From Moraxella sp. VT-16-12 (GTDB taxonomy: Bacteria > Pseudomonadota > Gammaproteobacteria > Pseudomonadales > Moraxellaceae), in assembly GCF_002224245.2 (NCBI RefSeq), contig NZ_NKHK02000008.1, forward strand, positions 59,831 to 123,830: a stretch of DNA of 64,000 nt. The letters run 5' to 3'. The notes below the pieces were generated by a model, which saw nothing but the letters and a program-made list of their open reading frames with translations, made no database searches and was not told where the DNA came from. The translations under genes were made by a program, and so were the position numbers. The first letter of the stretch is position 1. Each line of letters opens with the position of its first letter. Below, piece by piece: positions 35,142 through 43,318 of this stretch.

Positions 35142-37994
35142 CTAATTCGGCTTGACCGCCACCAACACTCGCACGCTGTCAGGCACCAGTGACAGATGAC
35201 TAAATGCAGACAGCCCTTGGGTTTTCATGTCGTACAATGCTTTAATCTCATCATCACGAACATTAGGATTGATGGCTTGTAGTCGTTGCAATCTGCCAAT
35301 CTCTTTGTCCATATATTCGCCAAACTGACTGCTGGCAAGCTGCCCAATATCAGCAAGCTGTCCGCCTGCCAAGCTTTTGGCTCGCTTAGATAGCTCACTG
35401 ATGAGCGTTTGGCGGGCTTTGATGACTTGGCGGGCTTTGGTTTTGTCAAGGCGTTCTATGAGTGGCAACAGTTTTTCGGTGGTGGCAACGTTTGTCAAAT
35501 CACTGCCATTTTCAGCAATCAGCACTCTGATGACTTGTTTTGACAAATATGCAGATAAATTAAGATGACTCGGAGCAACAACCTCCACACGAAACTGACT
35601 TTCCACCATCAGTGTGCCTTGGGGTATGGCAGATGAGCGAAGCAAAGCAACTTGGGTGTTGCCAAAGGTGCCTGTTTTTATCATCTCAATGATACTGGTG
35701 ATGAGTGGGTGCTCCAAAGTCATATAAGCAATGTCTTCACGAACCAATGCTTGTTTGCGGTCAAAGGTCAAAGTCATGCCTTCTTCATCAATCGGCAAAG
35801 CATCCACACCTGTGCCCTCGCTTTGACTGGCATCAATGGGATGTATCACCCATGAGCCATCTCGTTGCACGCTATAATCCACGCCTGCTGCTTCTAAATA
35901 ATTTGCTAAAAATACTGGCAAAAGTGGCGTTTTATCAAGCTCATGCATTGCATCACAAATGCGAGTTGCCACGCTGGGGCGACATGAATTATACTCCAAC
36001 AGACGGTCTCGCCCTTGTTGTAGCTCATCTTCCAACTGTAAACGCAGCGTAGTCGCTTGTGCCACCAAAGTCGCAAACTCATCAGGCGTGCCTTGCCCTT
36101 CTAATAGGGGCTTTAACTGGGCAATAAAATGTTCTTGCACCGTTTGGGCGGTGGGGCTGATGTGATTAAAAATGTTTAAAGCATGGTCATACCAATGATA
36201 CAAGCGTTCTTGGGCGGTGTTCATGATAAATGGCACATGAATGACGATTTGGGCAATTTGCCCAATGCGGTCAAGCCGTCCGATACGTTGCTCCAAGGTG
36301 TCAGGGTTGGCAGGCAAATCAAACAACACCAAATCTTGGGCAAACTGAAAATTACGCCCTTCTGAACCAATCTCAGAACATAGCAAAATTTGAGCTCCGT
36401 GCGTGTCCGCAAAATACGCCGCCGCTTGGTCTCGCTCCAACAGATTCATCTGCTCGGTAAAAATCGCCGTCTTAATGCCAGCATGCAAACGTAGCACCAT
36501 CTCCAAACTTTCAATGGTCGCCCCAGAACGAGCAATCAGTAGCACTTTTTTGTGTTTTAGCTCACCTTTTAATAAACCCATCAGCCACGGCACTCTTGGG
36601 TCAGTTTCTAGCCATGAACCATCAGGGGAGCTTTCTTCGCCCCACAACTGCTGTCGCAGTTTGCCCTGTGTGTATAGGGTGTTTTGCCAAGCGGTTGGTA
36701 GCGGTAAAGGATAAGGGCGTGCCACTCGCCCAAAAAATCCTTGCACGCTATCACGTGTATTGCGAAACAGTACCCGCCCTGTGCCGTGGCGGTCAAGCAG
36801 CTCATTAAGCACAAGCTGACGGACACGGTCATCATCATTGATGTTTGCCAACTCATCTGATGTAAAATCAATCAGCCCTGCGATGGCTTGGATTTGTTTT
36901 TGGCTCAAAGGTTGATTGTCAATCAGTACTGTTGCCACACTTGCCACATCAGCAAAAGCATCTTGACTGGCTAAAAAATCATCCAAATCATCAAAACGGT
37001 GCGGGTCAAGCAGCCTTAGACGGGCAAAATGACTCTCCACCCCAAGCTGTTCAGGCGTGGCGGTCAAAAGTAGCACGCCATCAATCACACTTGCCAGACT
37101 CTCCACCAGCTCATATTTATCATTACCGCCCACATCCATGTCCCATGCCAAATGGTGAGCTTCATCTACCACCAACAAATCAAAGTCCGATGCGTAAGCT
37201 TGTTCATACAAATCAGCATGGTCAAGCAATAAATCAATACTGGCAATGATGAGCTGTTCTGTGCCAAAGACGTTTTCATTGGGGTTATGTTCTTTGATAG
37301 ATGCAGTACGCACCAAATCAAAAATGGCAAAATCCAAATTAAACCGCCGTTTTAGCTCAATCAGCCATTGATATTGCAAGCTATCAGGCACCAAAACAAG
37401 CACACGTTTTGCCTTAGCAGTGATGAGCTGCTGATGAATAATCAGTCCTGCTTCTATCGTTTTGCCCAGTCCCACTTCATCCGCCAGTAGCACGCGTGGT
37501 GCAAGGCGTTTGCCCACTTCATGAGCGATATATAGCTGATGGTCAATGATGTCCACCCTAGCCCCAATCAGCCCACGCAAAGGGTGGCGTGAATGTATGG
37601 CGGACAGCATTAACGCATCTTGACGCAGATTATACCATTCGTTGTTTTCAATACGCCCCGCCAAAAGTCGCTCCAAAGGCTTAGCCAGCGTGATGTTCGC
37701 CCCAAGTCTGGTCTCCATGAGTGTCTTACCACAAGTTAGGTGGTATTTCATCACATTGGCAATCTCTTCACAATGAGCGACAATAAACTCATTGCCATCT
37801 TGGTCAGTAATGGCGTCCCCTACACCAAACACCACACGAGACAGCAAGGCAGATGCTTTGGCATAAACACGAGTTTCATCACTTTGGGGAAACAGGATAT
37901 GAACAGAACGTTCGTCCATATCAATGACCACCCCCAGCCCCAGACTGCTTTCGGTGTCGGAGAGATAACGCTGACCTATGGCAAATTGATTCAT
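35142..37994 (-). CDS. rapA: RNA polymerase-associated ATPase RapA
   Basis: A 950-residue SNF2-type ATPase of RapA length. It starts MNQFAIGQRYLSDTESSLGL, with the two N-terminal Tudor-like domains in the first ~110 residues. The helicase core has LADEVGLGKTIEAGL (Walker A), LVVDEAHHLAWD (DEAH box), LLLTATPEQLG, and the C-terminal motifs ILLCSEIGSEGRNFQFA and QRIGRLDRIGQ. RapA recycles RNA polymerase after transcription. An AAAGGTCAATC site precedes the ATG. Confidence 0.96.
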   Translation of the reverse strand: MNQFAIGQRYLSDTESSLGLGVVIDMDERSVHILFPQSDETRVYAKASALLSRVVFGVGDAITDQDGNEFIVAHCEEIANVMKYHLTCGKTLMETRLGANITLAKPLERLLAGRIENNEWYNLRQDALMLSAIHSRHPLRGLIGARVDIIDHQLYIAHEVGKRLAPRVLLADEVGLGKTIEAGLIIHQQLITAKAKRVLVLVPDSLQYQWLIELKRRFNLDFAIFDLVRTASIKEHNPNENVFGTEQLIIASIDLLLDHADLYEQAYASDFDLLVVDEAHHLAWDMDVGGNDKYELVESLASVIDGVLLLTATPEQLGVESHFARLRLLDPHRFDDLDDFLASQDAFADVASVATVLIDNQPLSQKQIQAIAGLIDFTSDELANINDDDRVRQLVLNELLDRHGTGRVLFRNTRDSVQGFFGRVARPYPLPLPTAWQNTLYTQGKLRQQLWGEESSPDGSWLETDPRVPWLMGLLKGELKHKKVLLIARSGATIESLEMVLRLHAGIKTAIFTEQMNLLERDQAAAYFADTHGAQILLCSEIGSEGRNFQFAQDLVLFDLPANPDTLEQRIGRLDRIGQIAQIVIHVPFIMNTAQERLYHWYDHALNIFNHISPTAQTVQEHFIAQLKPLLEGQGTPDEFATLVAQATTLRLQLEDELQQGRDRLLEYNSCRPSVATRICDAMHELDKTPLLPVFLANYLEAAGVDYSVQRDGSWVIHPIDASQSEGTGVDALPIDEEGMTLTFDRKQALVREDIAYMTLEHPLITSIIEMIKTGTFGNTQVALLRSSAIPQGTLMVESQFRVEVVAPSHLNLSAYLSKQVIRVLIAENGSDLTNVATTEKLLPLIERLDKTKARQVIKARQTLISELSKRAKSLAGGQLADIGQLASSQFGEYMDKEIGRLQRLQAINPNVRDDEIKALYDMKTQGLSAFSHLSLVPDSVRVLVAVKPN

Positions 37995-38276
37995 GATTGA
38001 CCTTTTGTTTATTTTTATATAAACTGTCTATTTTACTAAAAATGAGACCTTTTTACACTTAATTTTTTAAGTCGCCCCACTCTTTATTAAGACCATCACC
38101 CCACAAAAATCACCCATTTAATTTTATTGATGATTGTATCCATTATAAACCCCTAAAATACTGCATTAAACACGGTATCATTACCCCAAACCAAGCGATT
38201 TATTGTATTTTATTTGTACTTTTTATATAATAAAAGTATAGATAATGTCCGTGCTTTTAAACCAAAGGGGATGATG

Positions 38277-38936
38277 ATGAACAAATTATTAATGTTGATG
38301 GTTTTAACAAGCCTGAGCGTGGGCAGTGCTTATGCTGCCGACTGGACGCCTTATTTGTCAGACATTAAGCACAACTGCAACGTAGAAAAAATCCACAACA
38401 CGCTATTTACCCAAAGTTTTGCCAACAAAAAACTACCCCAAGCCCTACACGCCGACCTTGTCAAACGCACAGGCAAAATCAACCCTGACAGTGCGTCAGG
38501 CGAAGTGGTATTACAACTTAAAAACGCCACCGCTTTTGGGCAACCCCTAACCAAAATCAGCTATATGGTAGGAGACAGCCAAGCAGAATGGCATTTTTAT
38601 TTTGCCAATGATGGTTTTATGAAATTATTGCCTACTTTTTATACAGGCGAAGGCAAACACACCAAACCAGCAGGCACACAGCATTTTTGGCTACTTGAAT
38701 TTAAATACGCAGATGATGACACTTTTAAGATTGCCCACACTCACAACCGACCTTATAAAGACGCTGGCAAATGGTGGGATGACGAGCTAAACATTACCTC
38801 AAGCGATGATGAACATCTCATCAAAGGCTATCAAACCACCAAAACAGGCTTTGTCTTTGGTACAAACTTTGCCAACACCACTTTGAGCTTTAATCCACAA
38901 ACCAAAACCATCAGTTGTGAAAGTGCTTATCAATAA
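38277..38936 (+). CDS. Exported protein of unknown function, paralogue of the adjacent pseudogene
   Basis: A 219-residue protein. A signal peptide (MNKLLMLMVLTSLSVGSAYA) precedes DWTPYLSDIKHNCNVEKI. The mature part has two cysteines (KHNCNV and ISCESAYQ at the C-terminus) that could pair, and beta-rich blocks such as WHFYFANDGFMKLL, HFWLLEFKYAD and LIKGYQTTKTGFVFG. No family was recognised. The start is the third ATG of ATGATGATG, six bases after AAAGGGG. A broken second copy follows directly. Confidence 0.75.
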   Translation: MNKLLMLMVLTSLSVGSAYAADWTPYLSDIKHNCNVEKIHNTLFTQSFANKKLPQALHADLVKRTGKINPDSASGEVVLQLKNATAFGQPLTKISYMVGDSQAEWHFYFANDGFMKLLPTFYTGEGKHTKPAGTQHFWLLEFKYADDDTFKIAHTHNRPYKDAGKWWDDELNITSSDDEHLIKGYQTTKTGFVFGTNFANTTLSFNPQTKTISCESAYQ

Positions 38937-38968
38937 TCACGTTCATCATTTATCACAAGGCAAAAGCC

Positions 38969-39238
38969 ATGAAAAATTTTGTTGCTGATGGTGGTCGCCA
39001 TCAGCAATGTCGGTCAATAGAGAAAGGTGCTTGCCACGCTCCGTTTTAAGCATCAAGACAGCAAAACATGGTGGCAAACATAATGATGTCTTTCATATTC
39101 AAAACACCAGCAAAGACAACTATTTGATAGGCTATCAAACCAACAAACAGGCTATTGCTTGACAACTACTTTGCCAACACCACTTTGACATTTCATTCAC
39201 AAGCCAAAACCATCGGTTGTGAAAGCTTTGGGGATTGA
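38969..39238 (+). pseudogene. Decayed tandem copy of the preceding exported-protein gene
   Basis: Starts ATGAAAAATTTT and, after a frameshift, reads LLLMVVAISNVG, a signal peptide like that of the upstream gene. After a large internal deletion it resumes as YLIGYQTNKQ, then in another frame FANTTLTFHSQAKTIGCES, ending at a stop. These match LIKGYQTTK, FANTTLSFNPQTKTISCES of the intact gene. At least two frameshifts and a deletion make it non-functional. Confidence 0.82.
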
Positions 39239-39503
39239 TAAGCTCATCATTAAGCGTTTTTATGCTGATTTGGTGGGTTTTGTTTGACATTGGTGCAAGT
39301 GGGAAAATTTACCCAATCAGCACAAACTCTTATCAGCCATCAGTCGTCTTAGTGTTGGCGATTGCCTTGCACAAATTTACCCTTTATCACCGTCTGTGTC
39401 TGCCAAATGTATCAGCCATAACACAAAATAACGTTGCGTTTTTTGTGATAATCATTGTATATTAAATACACATCCACCAACCCCAACCAAATCAGGACAT
39501 CTC
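39239..39503. other. Intergenic stretch without a clear gene
   Basis: Holds a 76-codon open frame (39235-39465) with no ribosome-binding site and no recognisable domain, which I take to be spurious, and the leader of the downstream dehydrogenase gene. Confidence 0.45.
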
Positions 39504-40451
39504 ATGAAAGCGGTATTTTTAGACCAAGCAACTTTTTCACCCGAAGTCGCCCTATCCACCCCAGATGGGGTCAGCGAATTTGTGCGTTATGACAGCACCC
39601 CAAACGACTCTGACACCATCATCGCTCGCACCATTAATGCTGACATCATCATCACCAATAAAGTCATCATCAGCCGTGATGTCATCGCTCGCCTGCCAAA
39701 ACTTAAACTCATACAGCTTACCGCCACAGGCACAGACAATGTAGATAAAACCGCTTGCGATGAGTTCGGTGTGGCTTTGTATAATGTGGTGGGCTATTCA
39801 AAAGACAGCGTGCCTGAACACACTTTCATGCTCATGTTGTCTGCCATGAGAGCAGTTAAAGATTATCACAACAAAGCCACTGACGGCAGATGGCAAGCAA
39901 GTGGCAAATTTTGTCTGTTGGATACGCCCATTTTTGATTTGGCAGGCAAAACGCTTGGCATTATTGGGCGTGGGGTCATCGGTCAAAAAGTTGGGCAAAT
40001 TGCCAGTGCCTTTGGTATGACTGTCTTATATGCCGAACGCCAAGGCAAAGCCCCAAGAGATGGCTACACCGCCTTTGATGACGTACTGGCAAATGCTGAC
40101 ATCATCAGCTTGCATTGCCCGCTTAATGATGACACTCGCCATCTTATCAATACCGACACCATTGCCAAGATGAACCAACGCCCACTCATCATCAATGTCG
40201 CTCGTGGAGCGGTGGTGGATACTCATGCGATTACATCTGCCTTAGTAAATGAGCAAATTTTAGGTTATGCCACCGATGTGTTAGAACAAGAGCCCCCTGC
40301 CGATGAGCCATTATTTGCCCTAAAAGACCACCCTAGGGTCATCATCACGCCGCATAACGCATGGGGCAGTCTGTCCGCCCAACAGCGTATGTGGGATATT
40401 GTCTGCCATCAAGTTGGCAAGTTTATCCAGTCGCATCAGCCCCATCATTAA
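39504..40451 (+). CDS. D-2-hydroxyacid dehydrogenase, probable glycerate dehydrogenase/hydroxypyruvate reductase
   Basis: A 315-residue NAD(P)-dependent dehydrogenase. The Rossmann motif is LGIIGRGVIGQKVGQIA. The catalytic residues are seen as NVARGAVVDT (Arg), a TDVLEQEPP region (Glu) and ITPHNAWGS (His). The SVPEHTFMLMLSAMR helix is typical of the HprA-like subgroup, which reduces hydroxypyruvate to D-glycerate. An AGGACATCTC site precedes the ATG and a strong terminator follows. Substrate choice among 2-ketoacids is not certain. Confidence 0.85.
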   Translation: MKAVFLDQATFSPEVALSTPDGVSEFVRYDSTPNDSDTIIARTINADIIITNKVIISRDVIARLPKLKLIQLTATGTDNVDKTACDEFGVALYNVVGYSKDSVPEHTFMLMLSAMRAVKDYHNKATDGRWQASGKFCLLDTPIFDLAGKTLGIIGRGVIGQKVGQIASAFGMTVLYAERQGKAPRDGYTAFDDVLANADIISLHCPLNDDTRHLINTDTIAKMNQRPLIINVARGAVVDTHAITSALVNEQILGYATDVLEQEPPADEPLFALKDHPRVIITPHNAWGSLSAQQRMWDIVCHQVGKFIQSHQPHH

Positions 40452-40454
40452 CAC

Positions 40455-40487
40455 AAAAAAAGCATTGGCACACACCAATGCTTTTAT
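40455..40487. terminator. Bidirectional terminator
   Basis: Perfect 11-bp stem AAAAGCATTGG (40457-40467)/CCAATGCTTTT (40475-40485). It serves the dehydrogenase and the converging LytTR regulator gene. Confidence 0.9.
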
Positions 40488-40501
40488 CAATTTTAGTCTG
40501 T

Positions 40502-41236
40502 TTAGATGTTTTGGATTTTTTCACGAAGCATGGGCAGATGACGGCGAGAAACTGCCAAAGTCTCACTCATGCCACGAAAACGCACTTGGTACTGACCGCT
40601 ATCCACGGTTTCCAATAAATCCAAATAATCCAGATTAATCAGTGCATTACGGTGAATGCGAAACATCATGCCTTCAAACTCTTGCTCTAAGTCTTTGAGC
40701 GTTTCATCAATCAGCACCATGCCATTTTTATGGCGAACTTTGACATACTTTTGGTCAGCGGTAAAATAATACACATCAGCCAAAGCAATCAGCTCCACAC
40801 CACGATGCGTACGGGCGGCGATATATTGACGGGGGCGTGCCGTCTTGCCTTCTTTGATGTTTAAAGTGGTTTGCTGGGCGGCGTTAAGACGGCAGGCTTT
40901 TTCCAAAGCGACTTTTAGGTCATTTTGATTGACGGGGATAAGCAGATAGTCCACCGCACCTGATTTTAAGGCGGTTAATGTGGAAGTAACGTCATCAAGT
41001 CCTGAAAAGATAAGGGCAGGTGGGTTATTAAATTCACGATTTAGCACTTGATAAAAATCATGTACATTTGGGGCGTGAGCACTTAGCAGCACCACATCAG
41101 GCTGACGCACTTTAATCTCAGGGATAATCTCGTCCAATCGTTCTAATTGAGCAGTAACTTCATGACCTAGGCTCTCAACAAGACCTGCTAAATGCTTACG
41201 CACGGCCAGTTCAGAATCGCAAATGATGACTTGCAT
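40502..41236 (-). CDS. LytTR response regulator with degenerate receiver (AlgR-like)
   Basis: A 244-residue protein. Residues 1-115 follow a CheY-like receiver fold. However, key phosphorylation residues are missing: the acidic pair is DSE (Asp7, Ser8, Glu9), the phospho-acceptor position in VVLLSAHAPN is Ser52, and the conserved Lys in LLIPV is Ile100. Residues 137-244 are a LytTR DNA-binding domain (ALADVYYFTADQKYVKVRH, FRIHRNALINLDYLD, RHLPMLREKI). The family resemblance and its position divergent from argH recall AlgR of pseudomonads, but no AlgZ-like kinase or hemC is next to it. It probably works without phosphorylation. The start is the ATG at 41236, 8 bases after AGGT. Confidence 0.85.
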   Translation of the reverse strand: MQVIICDSELAVRKHLAGLVESLGHEVTAQLERLDEIIPEIKVRQPDVVLLSAHAPNVHDFYQVLNREFNNPPALIFSGLDDVTSTLTALKSGAVDYLLIPVNQNDLKVALEKACRLNAAQQTTLNIKEGKTARPRQYIAARTHRGVELIALADVYYFTADQKYVKVRHKNGMVLIDETLKDLEQEFEGMMFRIHRNALINLDYLDLLETVDSGQYQVRFRGMSETLAVSRRHLPMLREKIQNI

Positions 41237-41841
41237 ATAAAACACCTATAAAAAATAAAAAATTATTTCATGGTTTTAATTCAATGACCCAGTCAGGCAA
41301 TTTCCCTAAAACTCACATTTAAGAACAACCACCAAAAAGGAAGTATGTTCACCATTTAATAAACGCATTCTGCACTTTTACAAAAGGATAACAGAACACA
41401 CCATAAAACCGATAAAGTCTATAAAAACTTGGCGTTAATGGATTGATTAATAATTGAGCATTTTAACGCAATGCTACAATCAGAACCAATTTAAAGCCGT
41501 TCGGTTACATTTTTATTTTAGACCACCTTACAAAGGGCAACAAACTTCCGATGTGTGGTTATATTTATGTCCATGCAATAACTATACCAATTTTTTTTTA
41601 AAAAGCAAATATTTTAAAAAAACTTTACAAACTGATGAAAAAATAGACATTTTTTCTTTGATAATTGGTGGCAAACTGTGGATAACTGGTTGTTTTGGTG
41701 GATTTTTTATAAGAAAAAATTCAACTTATCAAAAATATTTTTTGTGTAAAATACAAAAAAACCAACCCATCAGCCCTGATAAATTTCCTGCCAAAAAATG
41801 AAATATGCTAAAATATGGCAAACTTTTTTGTGAGAGACACC
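41237..41841. other. Long AT-rich intergenic region between divergent genes
   Basis: About 600 bp separates the LytTR gene (minus) from argH (plus). The + strand frame at 41454-41801 (115 codons) has no ribosome-binding site and an improbable composition, so I do not call it. The 41580-41800 part is very AT-rich with A- and T-runs. It may be a bent regulatory region; no clear hairpin was seen. Confidence 0.45.
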
Positions 41842-43239
41842 ATGACCAACTTAGCCCAAACCGCCCAAATGTGGGGTGGACGTTTTAGTGAAGCGACTGA
41901 TGCTTTTGTCGCTGAATTTACCGCTTCGGTAAACTTTGATAAACGCATGGCAAATCAAGACATACAAGGCTCCATCGCTCATGCCACCATGCTCGGGCAA
42001 TGCGGCATCATCAGCCAAGACGAAAGCCAGCAAATCATAGAAGGTCTCACCCAAATCCAAGGCGAGATAGAGCGTGGTGAGTTCGTCTGGTCGGTGGCCT
42101 TAGAAGACGTTCACATGAACATTGAGAGCCGTCTGACCGCACTCATTGGCGATGTTGGTAAAAAGCTACACACAGGACGTAGCCGTAACGACCAAGTGGC
42201 AACCGACATTCGTTTGTATCTGCGTGATGAAACTGATAAGATTGTAAGTTTGATTGGCAAACTACAAATCGGACTGTTGGATTTGGCAGAAAAGCACACC
42301 CACACCATCATGCCAGGGTTTACCCATCTGCAAACCGCTCAACCTGTGTCGTTTGCTCATCATGTGATGGCATGGTTTGAGATGCTTGTCCGTGATGGTG
42401 AGCGATTTGTTGAGACAAGAAAACGCATTAACCAAATGCCCCTAGGCTCGGCGGCTTTGGCAGGTACGACTTATCCGATTGACCGCACAATCACTGCCAA
42501 ACTTTTGGGCTTTGAAGGCATTTGCCAAAACTCACTTGATGCGGTAAGCGACCGTGATTTTGCTATTGAATTTACTGCCAATGCGTCCATTTTAATGATG
42601 CACCTATCTCGCATGAGCGAAGAGCTAATACTGTGGATGTCGGCACAATTTGGCTTTATTCACATTCCTGACCGCTTTTGTACAGGCTCATCCATCATGC
42701 CCCAAAAGAAAAATCCTGACGTGCCAGAGTTGGTGCGTGGTAAGGCAGCTCGGGTATTTGGACAGCTCACCACCCTACTGACACTCATGAAAAATCAGCC
42801 ACTTGCTTATAATAAAGACAACCAAGAAGACAAAGAACCGCTCTTTGACTGTGTGGATACTTTGACAGGCTCACTACTTGCCTTTGCTGATATGCTACCA
42901 AACATCACCCCAAATGCGGACAATATGCGTACTGCCACCATGAAAGGCTATGCCACGGCGACTGATTTGGCGGATTATCTGGTCAAAAAAGGTCTGCCGT
43001 TTCGTGATGCTCATGAAGTGGTGGGTTCTGCGGTGGCACTGGGCGTGGCAAAAGGCGTGGATTTGAGTGAATTATCGCTTGAAGAATTAAAAGAATTTAG
43101 TCCGCTTATCGGCGATGATGTCTTTGAATGCTTGACACTAGAAGGCTCACTCAATGCTCGCAACCATATCGGTGGTACCGCCCCAAATCAAGTGCTATTG
43201 GCAATAGAGCGAGGACGGGAAAGACTGGCAAAAATTTAA
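41842..43239 (+). CDS. argH: Argininosuccinate lyase
   Basis: A 465-residue protein of standard length. It begins [20 protein letters not shown], with WGGRF as the usual N-terminal mark. Conserved regions follow: [45 protein letters not shown], and the superfamily signature [16 protein letters not shown] with the catalytic Ser. It makes arginine and fumarate. I prefer the ATG preceded by GAGAGACACC to an in-frame start 27 nt upstream. ArgA is encoded about 6 kb away. Confidence 0.97.
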   Translation: MTNLAQTAQMWGGRFSEATDAFVAEFTASVNFDKRMANQDIQGSIAHATMLGQCGIISQDESQQIIEGLTQIQGEIERGEFVWSVALEDVHMNIESRLTALIGDVGKKLHTGRSRNDQVATDIRLYLRDETDKIVSLIGKLQIGLLDLAEKHTHTIMPGFTHLQTAQPVSFAHHVMAWFEMLVRDGERFVETRKRINQMPLGSAALAGTTYPIDRTITAKLLGFEGICQNSLDAVSDRDFAIEFTANASILMMHLSRMSEELILWMSAQFGFIHIPDRFCTGSSIMPQKKNPDVPELVRGKAARVFGQLTTLLTLMKNQPLAYNKDNQEDKEPLFDCVDTLTGSLLAFADMLPNITPNADNMRTATMKGYATATDLADYLVKKGLPFRDAHEVVGSAVALGVAKGVDLSELSLEELKEFSPLIGDDVFECLTLEGSLNARNHIGGTAPNQVLLAIERGRERLAKI

Positions 43240-43318
43240 TCATGCTGTTATGATATATTTACCGTCAATGATAGATTATTGGCGGTATTTTTATACCATC
43301 AAACCACAAGGACACACC

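Noticed and set aside
39235..39465. 76-codon plus-strand frame after the pseudogene
   Set aside because: No start signal and no domain; overlaps the end of the decayed paralogue.
41454..41801. 115-codon plus-strand frame upstream of argH
   Set aside because: Composition follows AT-rich DNA (many Phe, Lys, Tyr), no ribosome-binding site and no recognisable domain.
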